DNA of 64,000 nt from Microbacterium aurum (GCF_016907815.1 NZ_JAFBCQ010000001.1:1612001-1676000); one strand, 5' to 3'. Numbered from the stretch's first letter, positions 32,890 to 42,601 are shown. The notes: generated by a model from the letters alone, not told the origin. Made by a program: numbers and translations.

Positions 32890-34494
32890 TCAGGCGGCGC
32901 TCTCGCGGGCGCGGAGGTCCTTCCGCAGGATCTTGCCCGCGGAGGACTTCGGGATCGCGTCGATGAACTCCACCCGGCGCACCTTCTTGTGCGGGGCGAC
33001 GTTCTCGGCGACGAACGCCATGACCTCCTCCTCGGTGAGCCCGGAGTCCGGCGCCGGCACGATGAACGCCTTCGGGATCTCCTGCTTGTCGTCGTCGAGG
33101 ACGCCGATGACCGCGGCATCCATCACCTTCGGGTGCCCCAGCAGCAGCGCCTCGAGCTCGGCGGGGGCGATCTGGTAGCCGTGGTACTTGATGAGCTCCT
33201 TGACGCGGTCGACCATCGAGAAGTAGCCGCCCTCGTGGGCGACGGCGACGTCGCCGGTGTGGAGGAACCCGTCGGCATCGAGCGTCTCGGCCGTCGCCTC
33301 CGGCTTGTTCAGGTATCCGAGCATGACGTTCGGCCCCTTCACCCACAGCTCACCCGGGCGGGTCTGGCCGTCCTCGCCGAACTCGGTGATCTCCTCGCCC
33401 GTCTCGGTGTCGACGAGCTTGCAGACGATGTTGGGGAGTGTCACCCCGACGGAGCTGACCGGGATGTCGTCGCGCTGGTACGGCATGGCGTGTGAGACTG
33501 GGCTGAGCTCGCTCATGCCGTAGCCCTGCATCATGCGCGCGCCGATGCGACGCCCGGCGAGCTCGGCGGTCTCTCCGTCGAGCGGCGCCGCGCCGGAGAA
33601 GACGGCGTGCACCGTCGAGATGTCGAACTGGTCGACGATGGGGTGCTTGGCCAGGGCGACGGCGATCGGCGGCGCGATGTACAGGTACGTGCACCCGAAC
33701 TTCTGGATGATCGTGAGGAACTCCACCAGGTCGAACCGGGGCACGGTGACGAGCGTCGCGCGCTGCTTCAGCGCCAGGTTCAGCAGCACCGTCATGCCGT
33801 AGATGTGGAAGAACGGCAGCACCGCGAGCACGCGGTCGGTCGGGCGGAGATCGATGCCGACGCGGCACTGCGCCACGTTCGCGACCAGATTGCGGTGGCT
33901 CAGCATGACCCCCTTCGGGATGCCGGTGGTGCCGGACGAATAGGGGAGCACCGCGACGTGGGTTGCGGGGTCGAAGCTCGCCTCGGGGGCGGTCCGCCCC
34001 TCGGTCAGCAGCTCGCGCAGGTTCGGGTGGCCGCCCGTTTCTGAAGAGGGGGCGCCGTCCAGCACGATGAGTCGTTCGGCGGGGATGCCGACGGCATCCG
34101 CCGCGGCCTCCGCCTGCGGCAGCAGGGGACTCACCGTGACGAGCCAGGTGGCCCCGGCATCCGTCAGCTGCTTCTGGATCTCGCCCGGCGTGTACAGCGA
34201 GTTGATCGTCGTGACCGTCGCGCCGGCGCGGAGGATGCCGTGGAACACCGTCGCGAAGGCGGGGACGTTCGGGCACAGCACCCCCAGCACCGTGTCGGTG
34301 GTCACGCCCCGGGCCGCCAGCGCCCCGGCGAACGCGCCGATCTGCGCCTTGAGAGCGCCGTACGTCGTCTCGGCGCCCGTCGCCGGATCGATCAGCGCGA
34401 CGCGGGCGCTGTCCTCGGCACTGAGATCGCCGAACAGATCGTCGTAGATGCTGAGCTCGGGGATCTCGACATCGGGGAAGGGGCTGGTGAACAC
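32890..34494 (-). CDS. Acyl-CoA synthetase, 4-coumarate–CoA ligase group
   Basis: The 534-residue adenylate-forming enzyme has the AMP-binding signature LPYSSGTTGIPKGVMLSHRN, then QGYGMSELSPVSH (A5), GELWVKGPNVMLGYL, HTGDVA, and the C-terminal DRVKELIKYHGYQIAPAE hinge with catalytic lysine in PKSSAGKILRKDL. It activates a carboxylic acid, aromatic or fatty, with ATP and CoA. It stands alone with no pathway genes adjacent. It is full length for the family. Confidence 0.9.
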   Translation of the reverse strand: MFTSPFPDVEIPELSIYDDLFGDLSAEDSARVALIDPATGAETTYGALKAQIGAFAGALAARGVTTDTVLGVLCPNVPAFATVFHGILRAGATVTTINSLYTPGEIQKQLTDAGATWLVTVSPLLPQAEAAADAVGIPAERLIVLDGAPSSETGGHPNLRELLTEGRTAPEASFDPATHVAVLPYSSGTTGIPKGVMLSHRNLVANVAQCRVGIDLRPTDRVLAVLPFFHIYGMTVLLNLALKQRATLVTVPRFDLVEFLTIIQKFGCTYLYIAPPIAVALAKHPIVDQFDISTVHAVFSGAAPLDGETAELAGRRIGARMMQGYGMSELSPVSHAMPYQRDDIPVSSVGVTLPNIVCKLVDTETGEEITEFGEDGQTRPGELWVKGPNVMLGYLNKPEATAETLDADGFLHTGDVAVAHEGGYFSMVDRVKELIKYHGYQIAPAELEALLLGHPKVMDAAVIGVLDDDKQEIPKAFIVPAPDSGLTEEEVMAFVAENVAPHKKVRRVEFIDAIPKSSAGKILRKDLRARESAA

Positions 34495-34628
34495 GGGCGG
34501 TCTCCTTCGACGGCGGTGCGCGGACCTGGCGACGCTGCCGGGTGGCTACATCATGCCATCCGGCGCGGACGCGGTTCCACACATCGCGGAACCGCGTGCC
34601 GCGCCGGGTGTCGGGCTCGCCCCGGGTC

Positions 34629-35702
34629 TCAGGCCGACGCGCCCGCCAGCTGCCCGGCGCTGAGACGCTCGGCCGCGCGCTCCTCGGCGGCGGCGAGCGG
34701 GGTGATGCCGCGCGCGGCGGCGGCCGCGAAGATGTCCCGCAGGGTGTCGCCGATGCCGGCGACACGGTCCATGATCTCGGCGCGCGTGCCGAGATGCTTG
34801 GCCTCCAGGTCGAGGTAGACGACGCCGCCGGCGTTCACCACGAAGTCGGGCGCGTACAGGATGCCGCGGGCCGCGAGCCGATCGGCGCCGGACCGCTCCG
34901 CCAGCGGGTTGTTCGCCGGGCCGCAGACCGCGCGGGCCGCCAGTGCGTCGATGACGTCGTCGTCCAGGACGCCGCCGATGCCGGCCGGCACGAACACGTC
35001 CGCCTCGACGAGGTGCTCGGTGCCTGGCTCGACCCAGCGGGCGCCGAGTTCGGCGGCGAGATCGCGCTTGGCCGGGTTGACGTCGGTGACGGTGAGCACG
35101 GCGCCCTCCGCCGACAGGCGCACGGCGAGACGGCTGCCGACCTGACCGAGCCCGGACACGGTGATGCGCCGGCCGGCGACCTCCGGCGAGCCGGTGGACT
35201 CGGCGAGGGTCGCGCGCAGCGACTCGTACACGCCGAGACTGGTCGGACCGGCCGGTTCACCGGACCCGCCGACAGCGTCGGGCAGACCCACGACGTGCGC
35301 GGTGCGCTCGCTGACGACGAGCATGTCGTCCGTCGTCGACCCGACGTCCTCGGCGGTGCGATACCGGCCCTCGAACCGCTCGACGGCGTCGCCGAGGTCG
35401 AGGTACGCGGCGCGGCGGCGCTCCGGGTCGAGCGTCGTGCCCGGCGGCAGACAGATGACCGACTTTCCGCCGCCGGCATCGAGGCCCGCGGCGGCGTTCT
35501 TCAGGGTCATCGCGGCGGACAGGCGCAGGGCGTCGCCGACGGCGTCGCTCCAGTGCGGATACGTCCACATGCGGGCGCCGCCCAGGGCGGAGCCGAGCAC
35601 CGAGGAGTGGAGGGCGACGGTGATGACGAGGCCGCTGCGCGGGCCCGTGGTCACCTCCACGCGCTCGTGGGTGAAATCGGGCAGGGGCAGGGTGTGCGTC
35701 AT
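34629..35702 (-). CDS. Leu/Phe/Val-type amino-acid dehydrogenase
   Basis: The 357-residue enzyme has GGARMWTYPHWSDAVGDALR, LSAAMTLKNAAAGLDAGGGK (with the catalytic lysine), AEDVGSTTDDM and the NAD-binding GLGQVGSRLAVRL. Short length and these motifs place it with leucine/valine/phenylalanine dehydrogenases rather than glutamate dehydrogenase. It oxidatively deaminates branched or aromatic amino acids. ATG 35702 has AAAGAGG upstream. It is separated from the ligase gene by 134 bases with nothing recognisable. Confidence 0.88.
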   Translation of the reverse strand: MTHTLPLPDFTHERVEVTTGPRSGLVITVALHSSVLGSALGGARMWTYPHWSDAVGDALRLSAAMTLKNAAAGLDAGGGKSVICLPPGTTLDPERRRAAYLDLGDAVERFEGRYRTAEDVGSTTDDMLVVSERTAHVVGLPDAVGGSGEPAGPTSLGVYESLRATLAESTGSPEVAGRRITVSGLGQVGSRLAVRLSAEGAVLTVTDVNPAKRDLAAELGARWVEPGTEHLVEADVFVPAGIGGVLDDDVIDALAARAVCGPANNPLAERSGADRLAARGILYAPDFVVNAGGVVYLDLEAKHLGTRAEIMDRVAGIGDTLRDIFAAAAARGITPLAAAEERAAERLSAGQLAGASA

Positions 35703-35793
35703 CGCATCCTCTTTCGGCTGGCCTTGTGGGCTGTGCTCTGCGGGTGCCGCGGCGTTGCGGCATCCGTCTCCCATTGTGCCACTCGACGGCCGC

Positions 35794-35941
35794 GGCGGCG
35801 GGGCCGGGCCGGGCGGGCGCGGTGAGGCGGTGGCGGGGCCGGGCCGGGCGGGCGCGGTGAGGCGGCGGCGGGGTCGGGCGGGCGGCCGCGCGTGGGTCGG
35901 GCGGGCGGCCGCGCGTGGGTCGGGCGGGCGGCCGCGGTGTG
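35794..35941. repeat. GC-rich tandem repeats
   Basis: Two related units of 32-35 bases (GGCCGGGCCGGGCGGGCGCG…GTGA core) at 35794-35860 are followed by three 23-base units at 35873, 35896 and 35919. These begin GTCGGGCGGGCGGCCGCG; the first two are identical. They fill the upstream region between the dehydrogenase and YbaK genes. Confidence 0.8.
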
Positions 35942-35943
35942 CG

Positions 35944-36009
35944 AAAAGCAGGCTGGATCGACCCGCAGGCCGCCGCCCGGGCCCCGGAAGGACGATCCAG
36001 CCTGCTTTT
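35944..36009. repeat. Long inverted repeat upstream of the YbaK gene
   Basis: A perfect 17-bp inverted repeat, AAAAGCAGGCTGGATCG at 35944-35960 and its complement at 35993-36009, encloses a 32-base GC-rich segment. It lies 30 bases before a start codon, immediately after the tandem repeats. It could be a terminator, an attenuating leader hairpin or a mobile miniature element. Confidence 0.75.
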
Positions 36010-36039
36010 GAGACGCGGTTCGGGCGATACGGTGGCACC

Positions 36040-36516
36040 ATGACCGAGAATCTGCCGCCCCGCAGCCGCCTGGTCCACGACGCGGTGCGCGCGGCGGGCA
36101 TCGGCGGCGAGATCGTCGTGCTGCCGGATGCCGCGTCCACCGCGCCGCTGGCCGCGGCCGCCCTGGGGGTGGAGGTGGGGGCGATCGCCAACAGCCTCGT
36201 GTTCTTCTCCGACGGCGCGCCGCTGCTCGTCATGACCAGCGGCGCGCACCGCGTCGACACGGCAGCGCTCGCCGAGCGCCTCGGCCGCGGGAAGATCCAG
36301 CGCGCGACGCCCGAACAGGTGCGCGAGGCGACGGGGCAGGCGATCGGCGGCGTCGCGCCGACCGGCCACCCCGCGCCCCTCACCACCGTCGTCGACGAGG
36401 CGCTGGCGGCCTACCCGGAGATCTGGGCGGCCGGCGGCACGCCCCACACGGTCTTCCCGCTGACCTTCGACGACCTCGTGCGCCTCACCGGCGGCACGGT
36501 GCTGAAGGTCGACTGA
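36040..36516 (+). CDS. YbaK/EbsC-family aminoacyl-tRNA deacylase
   Basis: The 158-residue protein has the single-domain YbaK/ProX fold: SRLVHDAVRAAGIGGEIVVL, VGAIANSLVFFSDGAPLLVM, and the characteristic IGGVAPTGHPAPLTTVVDE loop, ending VFPLTFDDLVRLTGGTVLKV. Such proteins hydrolyse misacylated tRNA such as Cys-tRNA-Pro or Ala-tRNA-Pro. ATG 36040 lies 30 bases after a 17-bp inverted repeat. Confidence 0.88.
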   Translation: MTENLPPRSRLVHDAVRAAGIGGEIVVLPDAASTAPLAAAALGVEVGAIANSLVFFSDGAPLLVMTSGAHRVDTAALAERLGRGKIQRATPEQVREATGQAIGGVAPTGHPAPLTTVVDEALAAYPEIWAAGGTPHTVFPLTFDDLVRLTGGTVLKVD

Positions 36517-36526
36517 CCGGTCTCGA

Positions 36527-36701
36527 TCACGCCCTCAGGATGTCCCACGCCGTCACGGCGGCTGCGGCCGACCACGCCTGCGGGCGGCACGCCGCCGGGT
36601 AGGGCGCGGGACGCGGCAGATCGGTCGCCGCGTCGCCGGCGTGCAGCTCGGGCACGCGGTAGTCGAACGCCTCCGCTGCGGCGAGCATGCCGGCGACCGC
36701 G
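36527..36701 (-). pseudogene. C-terminal fragment of a glycogen-debranching-like enzyme
   Basis: The minus strand ends in FDYRVPELHAGDAATDLPRP, APYPAACRPQAWSAAAAVTA and a stop at 36527. The P-Y-P-A-x-C-R-P-Q-A-W block is typical of the C-terminus of amylo-alpha-1,6-glucosidase-like proteins. Nothing further upstream in this frame belongs to the family. At about 36701 the sequence changes into a LacI fragment on the other strand. Confidence 0.6.
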
Positions 36702-36935
36702 GAGTGCCGTTCGTGTCGTTCGGCCGCCCCTGGGGCGCGGACGACCTCGGCGCCCCCGCGCACCACTGGGTCGGCGTCGACGGCGCGTCGGGGACGGCGC
36801 AGGCGACCGCCCACGCGTTGCGCACCGCCGGCGCGCGCGTCGCCTTCCTCGGCTGGCCGGCGGGATCGGCGACGGGAGATGACCGCGAGCGCGGGTGGCG
36901 CGAGACGCTGCCGACGGATGCCGCGGCCCCGCGTC
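36702..36935 (+). pseudogene. Internal fragment of a LacI-family regulator
   Basis: The plus strand reads VPFVSFGRPWGADDLGAPAH, HWVGVDGASGTAQATAHALR, VAFLGWPAGSATGDDRERGW, the central ligand-binding domain of a LacI-type repressor. It has no HTH, no start and no C-terminus. It is joined head to tail with the debranching-enzyme fragment, as expected if a deletion removed the intervening parts of a sugar-utilisation locus. Confidence 0.65.
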
Positions 36936-36942
36936 ACGGGCG

Positions 36943-37866
36943 TCACGGGCGCGTGAGGCCGTTGGAGAGGGCCGGGCGCGAGGGGCGGGAGCGCGAGGCG
37001 GGACCGGAGCCGTAGAGCCGCTGCTGCAGGTCCGCTGCGGCAGCAGTCACCTGCGCGACGACGGATGCCGGGGGTGCGGCGTCGGGGGTGGGTGGTGCGG
37101 CGTCGGACCCGGGTGGCGCGTCGACGGGGCCGGGTGGCGCAGCGGCGGCCGGCGCGTCGGTCCCGGTGCCGACCGGCCAGGTGACGGCGATGGCCGCGAC
37201 CGGCCAACCCGCGTGGTCGTGCACGGCGGCCGCGACGGAGCGGAAGCCGAGCGTCACCTCGCCGTCCTCCGTCGCGATCCCGGTCTGGCGCACCGTCCGC
37301 AGCAGCTCACGCAGTTCGTGGGGAGTCCGCGGACCGCGACCCGTGCGGTCGGCGAAGACCCCGGCATCCGGGTACAGCGCCCGCACCTGCTCACGGGGGA
37401 GCTGCGCCAGCATCGCACGCCCGGTCGCGGTGAGGTGGGCGGGCAGGCGCACGCCGACGTCGGTCACGAGCGCGGGACGGCGCGGCGCGCGCTCCTCGAC
37501 GAGATACAGCACATCACGCCCGGTCATGACGGCCAGGTGCGCGCTCTCGCCGGTGCGGTCGGCGAGAGCGGCGACGAGCGGGCGGCCGAGGCGGGCGAGT
37601 GGCTGCTGCCGGGCGAAACCCCCGGCGAGCTCGAACGCGGCCGTGCCGAGTCCCCACCGGTGCTCCGGGCCCAGATGCACAACGAAGCCGTGCTCGGCCA
37701 GCGTCCGCAGCAGGTGGTAGACGCTCGACCGCGGGATGCCGAGGGTGTCGGCGATCGTCCGGGCGGCGACCGGCCCGCGCTGGCGGGCGAGGAACGACAG
37801 GATCCGCAGCGTCTGGTCGGCGGCGGGCACCTGCGGCCCGGCGGGGGTATCTGGGATCACAGACAC
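36943..37866 (-). CDS. IclR-family regulator, divergent from the hut operon
   Basis: The roughly 307-residue protein has the IclR winged helix (QTLRILSFLARQRGPVAART, IPRSSVYHLLRTLAEHG) and an effector domain (GESAHLAVMTGRDVLYLVEE, RLPAHLTATGRAMLAQL). The C-terminal effector part contains a Pro/Ala-rich run with repeated DAPP/DAAPP units (about 235-265), unusual for the family. Divergence from hutH suggests it controls histidine utilisation. The start is uncertain among in-frame GTGs at 37860 and 37866; a 37962 start would overlap hutH. Confidence 0.82.
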   Translation of the reverse strand: MSVIPDTPAGPQVPAADQTLRILSFLARQRGPVAARTIADTLGIPRSSVYHLLRTLAEHGFVVHLGPEHRWGLGTAAFELAGGFARQQPLARLGRPLVAALADRTGESAHLAVMTGRDVLYLVEERAPRRPALVTDVGVRLPAHLTATGRAMLAQLPREQVRALYPDAGVFADRTGRGPRTPHELRELLRTVRQTGIATEDGEVTLGFRSVAAAVHDHAGWPVAAIAVTWPVGTGTDAPAAAAPPGPVDAPPGSDAAPPTPDAAPPASVVAQVTAAAADLQQRLYGSGPASRSRPSRPALSNGLTRP

Positions 37867-37918
37867 AGAATGGCACACCCCGCTGGCGACGCGGCCGGCG
37901 GCGGAGTGGAATCGCAGC

Positions 37919-39532
37919 ATGCGCCGCACTGCCGCCTCCGAGGTCTCCGCCCCTGTCGTCATCGGCGCGGAGCCGTTGACGGTCGCCGCCGTCGTGGGCG
38001 TCGCCCGTCACGGCGCGCCCGTGCAGGTCGCACCCGCCGCGCGGGAGCGCGTCGCGGCATCCCGCGCCCTCATCGAGCGCCTCGCCGACGACCCGGAGCC
38101 GCACTACGGCATCTCGACGGGCTTCGGGGCGCTCGCGACGACGTTCATCGCGCCGGAGCGCCGGCGGCAGCTGCAGGTCTCGCTCATCCGGTCGCACGCC
38201 GCCGGCACGGGCGCCGAGGTCGAGCGCGAGGTCGTCCGGGCGCTCATGCTGCTGCGGCTGCAGACGCTCGCATCGGGGCGCACCGGGGTCCGGCCGGTCG
38301 TCGTGGAGACCTACGCCGCGATGCTGAACGCGGGCATCACGCCGATCGTCCGCGAGTACGGGTCGCTGGGGTGCTCGGGCGACCTCGCGCCGCTCTCGCA
38401 CGTCGCACTTGCTGCGATGGGCGAGGGCGAGGTGCGCACGGCGACGGGCGAGACGGTGGCGGCCGCGGACGCGCTGGCCGCCGCCGGCATCCGGCCCCTC
38501 GTGCTGGAGGAGAAGGAGGGGCTCGCCCTCATCAACGGCACCGACGGCATGCTGGGCATGCTCGCCCTCGCGCTCGCCGACCTCGAAGAGTTGCTCACCG
38601 TCGCCGACGTCACCGCGGCGATCTCGATCGAGAGTCAGCTCGGCACCGACGCCGTCTTCGCCGCCGACCTCATGGCGCTGCGGCCGCAGTCGGGGCAGGC
38701 CGCCTCGGCGGCGAACCTCCGCGCCTTCCTCGCCGGGTCGCCGATCGTCGCGAGCCACCGCGATCCCGCCGTGTGCACGCGGGTGCAGGATGCCTATTCC
38801 CTGCGGTGCTCGCCGCAGGTGCACGGTGCCGCCCGCGACACGCTCGCGCACGCGCGCACGATCGCGGAGCGGGAACTCGCGGCATCCGTCGACAACCCGG
38901 TCGTGACGCTCGACGGCCGCGTCGAGTCGAACGGCAACTTCCACGGCGCGCCGGTCGGGTACGTCCTGGACTTCCTCGCGATCGCCGTCGCCGACGTCGC
39001 CTCGATCGCCGAGCGCCGCACCGACCGGGCGCTGGATCGCACGCGCAGCAACGGCCTGCCGCCGTTCCTGGCCGACGAGGTCGGGGTCGACTCGGGCCTC
39101 ATGATCGCGCAGTATGCCGCGGCGGGCATCGTCTCGGAGCTGAAGCGGCTCGCGGTGCCGGCGTCGGTCGATTCGATCCCGTCGTCGGCGATGCAGGAGG
39201 ACCACGTCTCGATGGGCTGGGCCGCCGCGCGCAAGCTGCGGCGCGGCATCGACGGGCTCGCGCGCGTGCTCGCGATCGAGCTCGTGACCGGCTGCCGCGC
39301 CCTCGACCTGCGCGCGCCCCTGCAGCCCGGGCCCGTCACGGCGGCGGTGCGCGACCTCGTCCGCGCTGCGGGCGTTGCCGGCCCGGGTCCCGACCGGCAC
39401 GTCTCGCCCGATCTGGAGCTGGCGACCGAACTGGTGCTGTCCGGTGCCGTGGCTGCCGCGGCGTCCGCAGCGGCGGCCACCTCGCCCGCTCGCGCGGACA
39501 GACCCGCAGAAACTCCACAAGAATCCGCCTGA
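37919..39532 (+). CDS. hutH: Histidine ammonia-lyase
   Basis: The 537-residue enzyme deaminates histidine to trans-urocanate. The MIO-forming site reads [14 protein letters not shown], Cys-Ser-Gly instead of the common Ala-Ser-Gly, with the active-site region [11 protein letters not shown] upstream and [24 protein letters not shown] downstream. It is full length. ATG 37919 is used; a longer frame back to 37736 would run through the divergent regulator. It is the first gene of hutHUI. Confidence 0.94.
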   Translation: MRRTAASEVSAPVVIGAEPLTVAAVVGVARHGAPVQVAPAARERVAASRALIERLADDPEPHYGISTGFGALATTFIAPERRRQLQVSLIRSHAAGTGAEVEREVVRALMLLRLQTLASGRTGVRPVVVETYAAMLNAGITPIVREYGSLGCSGDLAPLSHVALAAMGEGEVRTATGETVAAADALAAAGIRPLVLEEKEGLALINGTDGMLGMLALALADLEELLTVADVTAAISIESQLGTDAVFAADLMALRPQSGQAASAANLRAFLAGSPIVASHRDPAVCTRVQDAYSLRCSPQVHGAARDTLAHARTIAERELAASVDNPVVTLDGRVESNGNFHGAPVGYVLDFLAIAVADVASIAERRTDRALDRTRSNGLPPFLADEVGVDSGLMIAQYAAAGIVSELKRLAVPASVDSIPSSAMQEDHVSMGWAAARKLRRGIDGLARVLAIELVTGCRALDLRAPLQPGPVTAAVRDLVRAAGVAGPGPDRHVSPDLELATELVLSGAVAAAASAAAATSPARADRPAETPQESA

Positions 39533-39548
39533 ACCCGAGGACAAGCCC

Positions 39549-41282
39549 ATGAACGCGCCAGATCCCACTCAGATCCGTGGAGTTTCTGAGGACGCCACCC
39601 CGCGCCCCGCCGTCCGCGCGCCGCGCGGCGCCGCGCGCACCGCGAAGAGCTGGGGTGCGGAGGCCGCGAAGCGGATGCTCATGAACAACCTCGACCCCGA
39701 GGTTGCCGAGCACCCCGAGGATCTCGTCGTCTACGGCGGCACGGGCCGTGCGGCGCGTTCGTGGGAGGCGTACGACGCAATCGTCCGCACCCTCGACGAG
39801 CTCGAGCCCGACGAGACGCTGCTCGTGCAGTCCGGCAAACCCGTCGGGGTGTTCCGCACCCACGAGTGGGCGCCGCGGGTGCTGATCGCGAACTCGAACC
39901 TCGTCGGCGACTGGGCGACCTGGCCGGAGTTCCGGCGGCTCGAGCACCTCGGGCTCACGATGTACGGCCAGATGACGGCCGGCTCGTGGATCTACATCGG
40001 CACGCAGGGCATTCTGCAGGGGACGTACGAGACGTTCGCCGCGGTCGCCCGGTCGCTGCGCGAGCGTCGCGGCGGCCGCGACGACCTCGCCGGCACTCTC
40101 ACCCTCACCGCCGGGGCCGGCGGCATGGGTGGCGCGCAGCCGCTCGCGGTCACGATGAACGGGGGAGCGGTGCTCCTCGTCGACGTCGACGCGTCGCGGC
40201 TGCGCCGCCGGGTCGAGCACGGCTACCTCGATGAGGTCGCCCCCGATCTCGATGCCGCCGTCGCTCGCGCGTCGGCCGCGCGCGAGGCCGGCGAGGCGAT
40301 GTCGGTCGGCGTCGTGGGCAACGCGGCCCAGGTCTTCCCCGAGCTCCTGCGCCGCCACACCGCGGGCGCGGTGCACATCGACATCGTGACCGACCAGACG
40401 AGCGCCCACGACCCGCTCGCCTACCTGCCGATCGGCGTCAGCGTGAACGAGTGGAAGGATGCCGCGGCATCCGACCCCGAGGCGTTCACCGCGCGGGCGC
40501 GCGCGTCGATGGCGGCGCACGTGGCGGCGATGGTCGGGTTCCAGGATGCCGGGGCCGCCGTCTTCGACTACGGCAACTCGATCCGGCGCGAGGCCGAGCT
40601 CGGCGGGTGCGCGCGGGCGTTCGCGTTCCCGGGGTTCGTCCCGGCGTACATCCGCCCGCTGTTCGCCGAGGGCCGCGGCCCGTTCCGCTGGGTCGCGCTG
40701 TCGGGCGATCCGGAGGACATCGCCAAGACCGACCGCGCCGTCGCGGAGCTGTTCCCCGAGGATGCCGCGCTCCGCCGCTGGCTCGACAAGGCGGGCGAGA
40801 AGGTGCACTTCGAGGGCCTCCCCGCGCGCATCTGCTGGTTGGGCTACCAAGAGCGCCACCTCGCGGGGCTGCGTTTCAACGAGATGGTGGCGTCTGGCGA
40901 GCTCGCCGGGCCCATCGTGATCGGCCGCGATCACCTCGACGCCGGCTCGGTCGCGAGCCCCTACCGGGAGACGGAGGCGATGGCCGACGGCTCGGACGCC
41001 ATCGCCGACTGGCCGCTGTTGAACGCGCTGCTGAACACGGCATCGGGTGCGACGTGGGTGTCGATCCACCACGGCGGCGGCGTCGGCATCGGGCGCTCGA
41101 TCCACGCCGGCCAGGTCACGGTCGCCGACGGCACGGCGCTCGCCGCGGAGAAGCTCGAACGGGTCCTGACGAACGACCCCGGGACCGGCGTCATGCGGCA
41201 CGTCGACGCCGGCTACGAGCGGGCGCGCGAGGTCGCGCGCGAGCGCGGGCTGACCGTTCCGATGATGGATGCCGGCGCATGA
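39549..41282 (+). CDS. hutU: Urocanate hydratase
   Basis: The 577-residue NAD-dependent enzyme hydrates urocanate to 4-imidazolone-5-propionate. Motifs include [20 protein letters not shown], the NAD-binding [38 protein letters not shown] and [20 protein letters not shown]. It follows hutH by 16 bases and overlaps hutI by ATGA, so the three genes form one operon. ATG 39549 begins the native N-terminus. Confidence 0.96.
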   Translation: MNAPDPTQIRGVSEDATPRPAVRAPRGAARTAKSWGAEAAKRMLMNNLDPEVAEHPEDLVVYGGTGRAARSWEAYDAIVRTLDELEPDETLLVQSGKPVGVFRTHEWAPRVLIANSNLVGDWATWPEFRRLEHLGLTMYGQMTAGSWIYIGTQGILQGTYETFAAVARSLRERRGGRDDLAGTLTLTAGAGGMGGAQPLAVTMNGGAVLLVDVDASRLRRRVEHGYLDEVAPDLDAAVARASAAREAGEAMSVGVVGNAAQVFPELLRRHTAGAVHIDIVTDQTSAHDPLAYLPIGVSVNEWKDAAASDPEAFTARARASMAAHVAAMVGFQDAGAAVFDYGNSIRREAELGGCARAFAFPGFVPAYIRPLFAEGRGPFRWVALSGDPEDIAKTDRAVAELFPEDAALRRWLDKAGEKVHFEGLPARICWLGYQERHLAGLRFNEMVASGELAGPIVIGRDHLDAGSVASPYRETEAMADGSDAIADWPLLNALLNTASGATWVSIHHGGGVGIGRSIHAGQVTVADGTALAAEKLERVLTNDPGTGVMRHVDAGYERAREVARERGLTVPMMDAGA

Positions 41283-42601
41283 GCGCCGACATCCTGTTCA
41301 CGAATATCGGCGAGCTCACCACCAACGCCCCGGGACTGGGCGATGACCCCGACGACCGGACCGGTCTGATGCGCGACGCCGCGCTCCTCGTCGTCGACGG
41401 CCGCGTCGCCTGGGTCGGCCCCGCCGCCGACGCGCCCGCCCCGGCGGCGGCTCAGGCCCCGAACCGCGAGAGAACAACGAAGCGCCGAGAAAACGGGTAT
41501 GCCCCACGCTCTCGGCGTGCAGATGTTCTCTCGCGGAGCCGCGGGGTGGCGGATGCCGGCGACCGCGACGGTGAGGGGGCGGATGCCGCGGTGGTGGATG
41601 CCGGTGGGCGAGCGGTCATCCCGGGGTTCGTCGACAGTCACACGCACCTGGTGTTCGCCGGCGACCGCGCCGACGAGTTCGAGGCGCGCATGCGCGGTGA
41701 GGCGTATGCCGCAGGAGGCATTCGTCGCACGGTGGCGGCGACGCGCGCGGCGACGGATGCCGAGTTGCGCGCTCGTCTGGCGCGGTTCGTCGCCGAGCTG
41801 CACGCTCAGGGCACGACCACGTTCGAGGTCAAGACCGGCTATGACCTCACGGTGGCCGGTGAGGCCCGGCTGGCGCGTCTCGCGCGGGAGGTCACCGACG
41901 AGGTCACCTTCCTCGGGGCCCACGTCGTTCCCGCCGAGTTCGCCGACGACCGCGCCGCTTACATCGACCTGGTGTGCGGCCCCATGCTCGAGGCGGTCCG
42001 GCCACACGCCCGGTGGATCGATGTCTTCTGCGAGACGGGCGCGTTCACCGCGGAGGAGTCCGAGCGGGTCCTGCGGGCGGGTCTGGCCGCCGGGCTCGGC
42101 GTCCGCGTCCACGGCAACCAGCTGGGGGCGGGCGAGGGGGTACGGATCGCGGTCGAGCGCGGGGCGGCATCCGTTGACCACTGCACGTACCCGACCGACG
42201 ATGACGTCGCGGCGCTCGCGGCGTCCGACACCGTCGCGACGCTGCTGCCGGGGGTCGAGTTCTCCACGCGGCATCCGTACCCCGACGCGCGGCGCCTCAT
42301 CGACGCCGGGGTCACGGTCGCGATCGCGAGCGACGCCAATCCGGGCACGAGCTTCACGACATCGATGCCGCTCATGATCGCGCTCGCCGTGCGGGAGATG
42401 AGGATGACGGTCGCGGAGGCGGTGTGGTCCGCGACGGCCGGGGGTGCCCGGGCGCTGCGGAGGGCCGACGTCGGGCACCTCGGCGTCGGGGCGCGCGCGC
42501 ATGTCGTGCTCCTCGATGCGCCGACGCGCACGCACCTCGCCTACCGGCCCGGCGTGCCGCTCGTCAGAGCGGTCTACCGCGACGGAGCCCCGCTCGGGTG
42601 A
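41279..42601 (+). CDS. hutI: Imidazolonepropionase with an in-frame palindrome-encoded insertion
   Basis: The enzyme opens imidazolone propionate to N-formimidoylglutamate. The amidohydrolase motifs are [57 protein letters not shown] and [14 protein letters not shown]. Between [13 protein letters not shown] and [12 protein letters not shown] lies an extra stretch of about 45 residues, largely Arg/Asn-rich, encoded by a palindromic repeat at 41464-41536. The insertion keeps the frame and falls in a surface loop before the metal site, so the enzyme may remain active. Confidence 0.93.
   Translation: MSADILFTNIGELTTNAPGLGDDPDDRTGLMRDAALLVVDGRVAWVGPAADAPAPAAAQAPNRERTTKRRENGYAPRSRRADVLSRSRGVADAGDRDGEGADAAVVDAGGRAVIPGFVDSHTHLVFAGDRADEFEARMRGEAYAAGGIRRTVAATRAATDAELRARLARFVAELHAQGTTTFEVKTGYDLTVAGEARLARLAREVTDEVTFLGAHVVPAEFADDRAAYIDLVCGPMLEAVRPHARWIDVFCETGAFTAEESERVLRAGLAAGLGVRVHGNQLGAGEGVRIAVERGAASVDHCTYPTDDDVAALAASDTVATLLPGVEFSTRHPYPDARRLIDAGVTVAIASDANPGTSFTTSMPLMIALAVREMRMTVAEAVWSATAGGARALRRADVGHLGVGARAHVVLLDAPTRTHLAYRPGVPLVRAVYRDGAPLG
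41464..41536. repeat. Nested palindromic element inside hutI
   Basis: A 13-bp perfect inverted repeat, CCGCGAGAGAACA (41464-41476) and its complement (41524-41536), surrounds a second inverted pair, CGCCGAGA (41483-41490) and TCTCGGCG (41510-41517). The base composition is lower in GC than the rest of hutI. The element looks like a REP/miniature palindrome that landed in coding sequence without breaking the frame. Confidence 0.8.

Noticed and set aside
35794..35941. CRISPR array
   Set aside because: Units are contiguous GC-rich tandem repeats without unique spacers.
35160..36039. Long plus-strand frame reading through the dehydrogenase and repeats into ybaK
   Set aside because: Only the part from ATG 36040 matches a family. 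The upstream portion translates the tandem repeats and an antisense gene.
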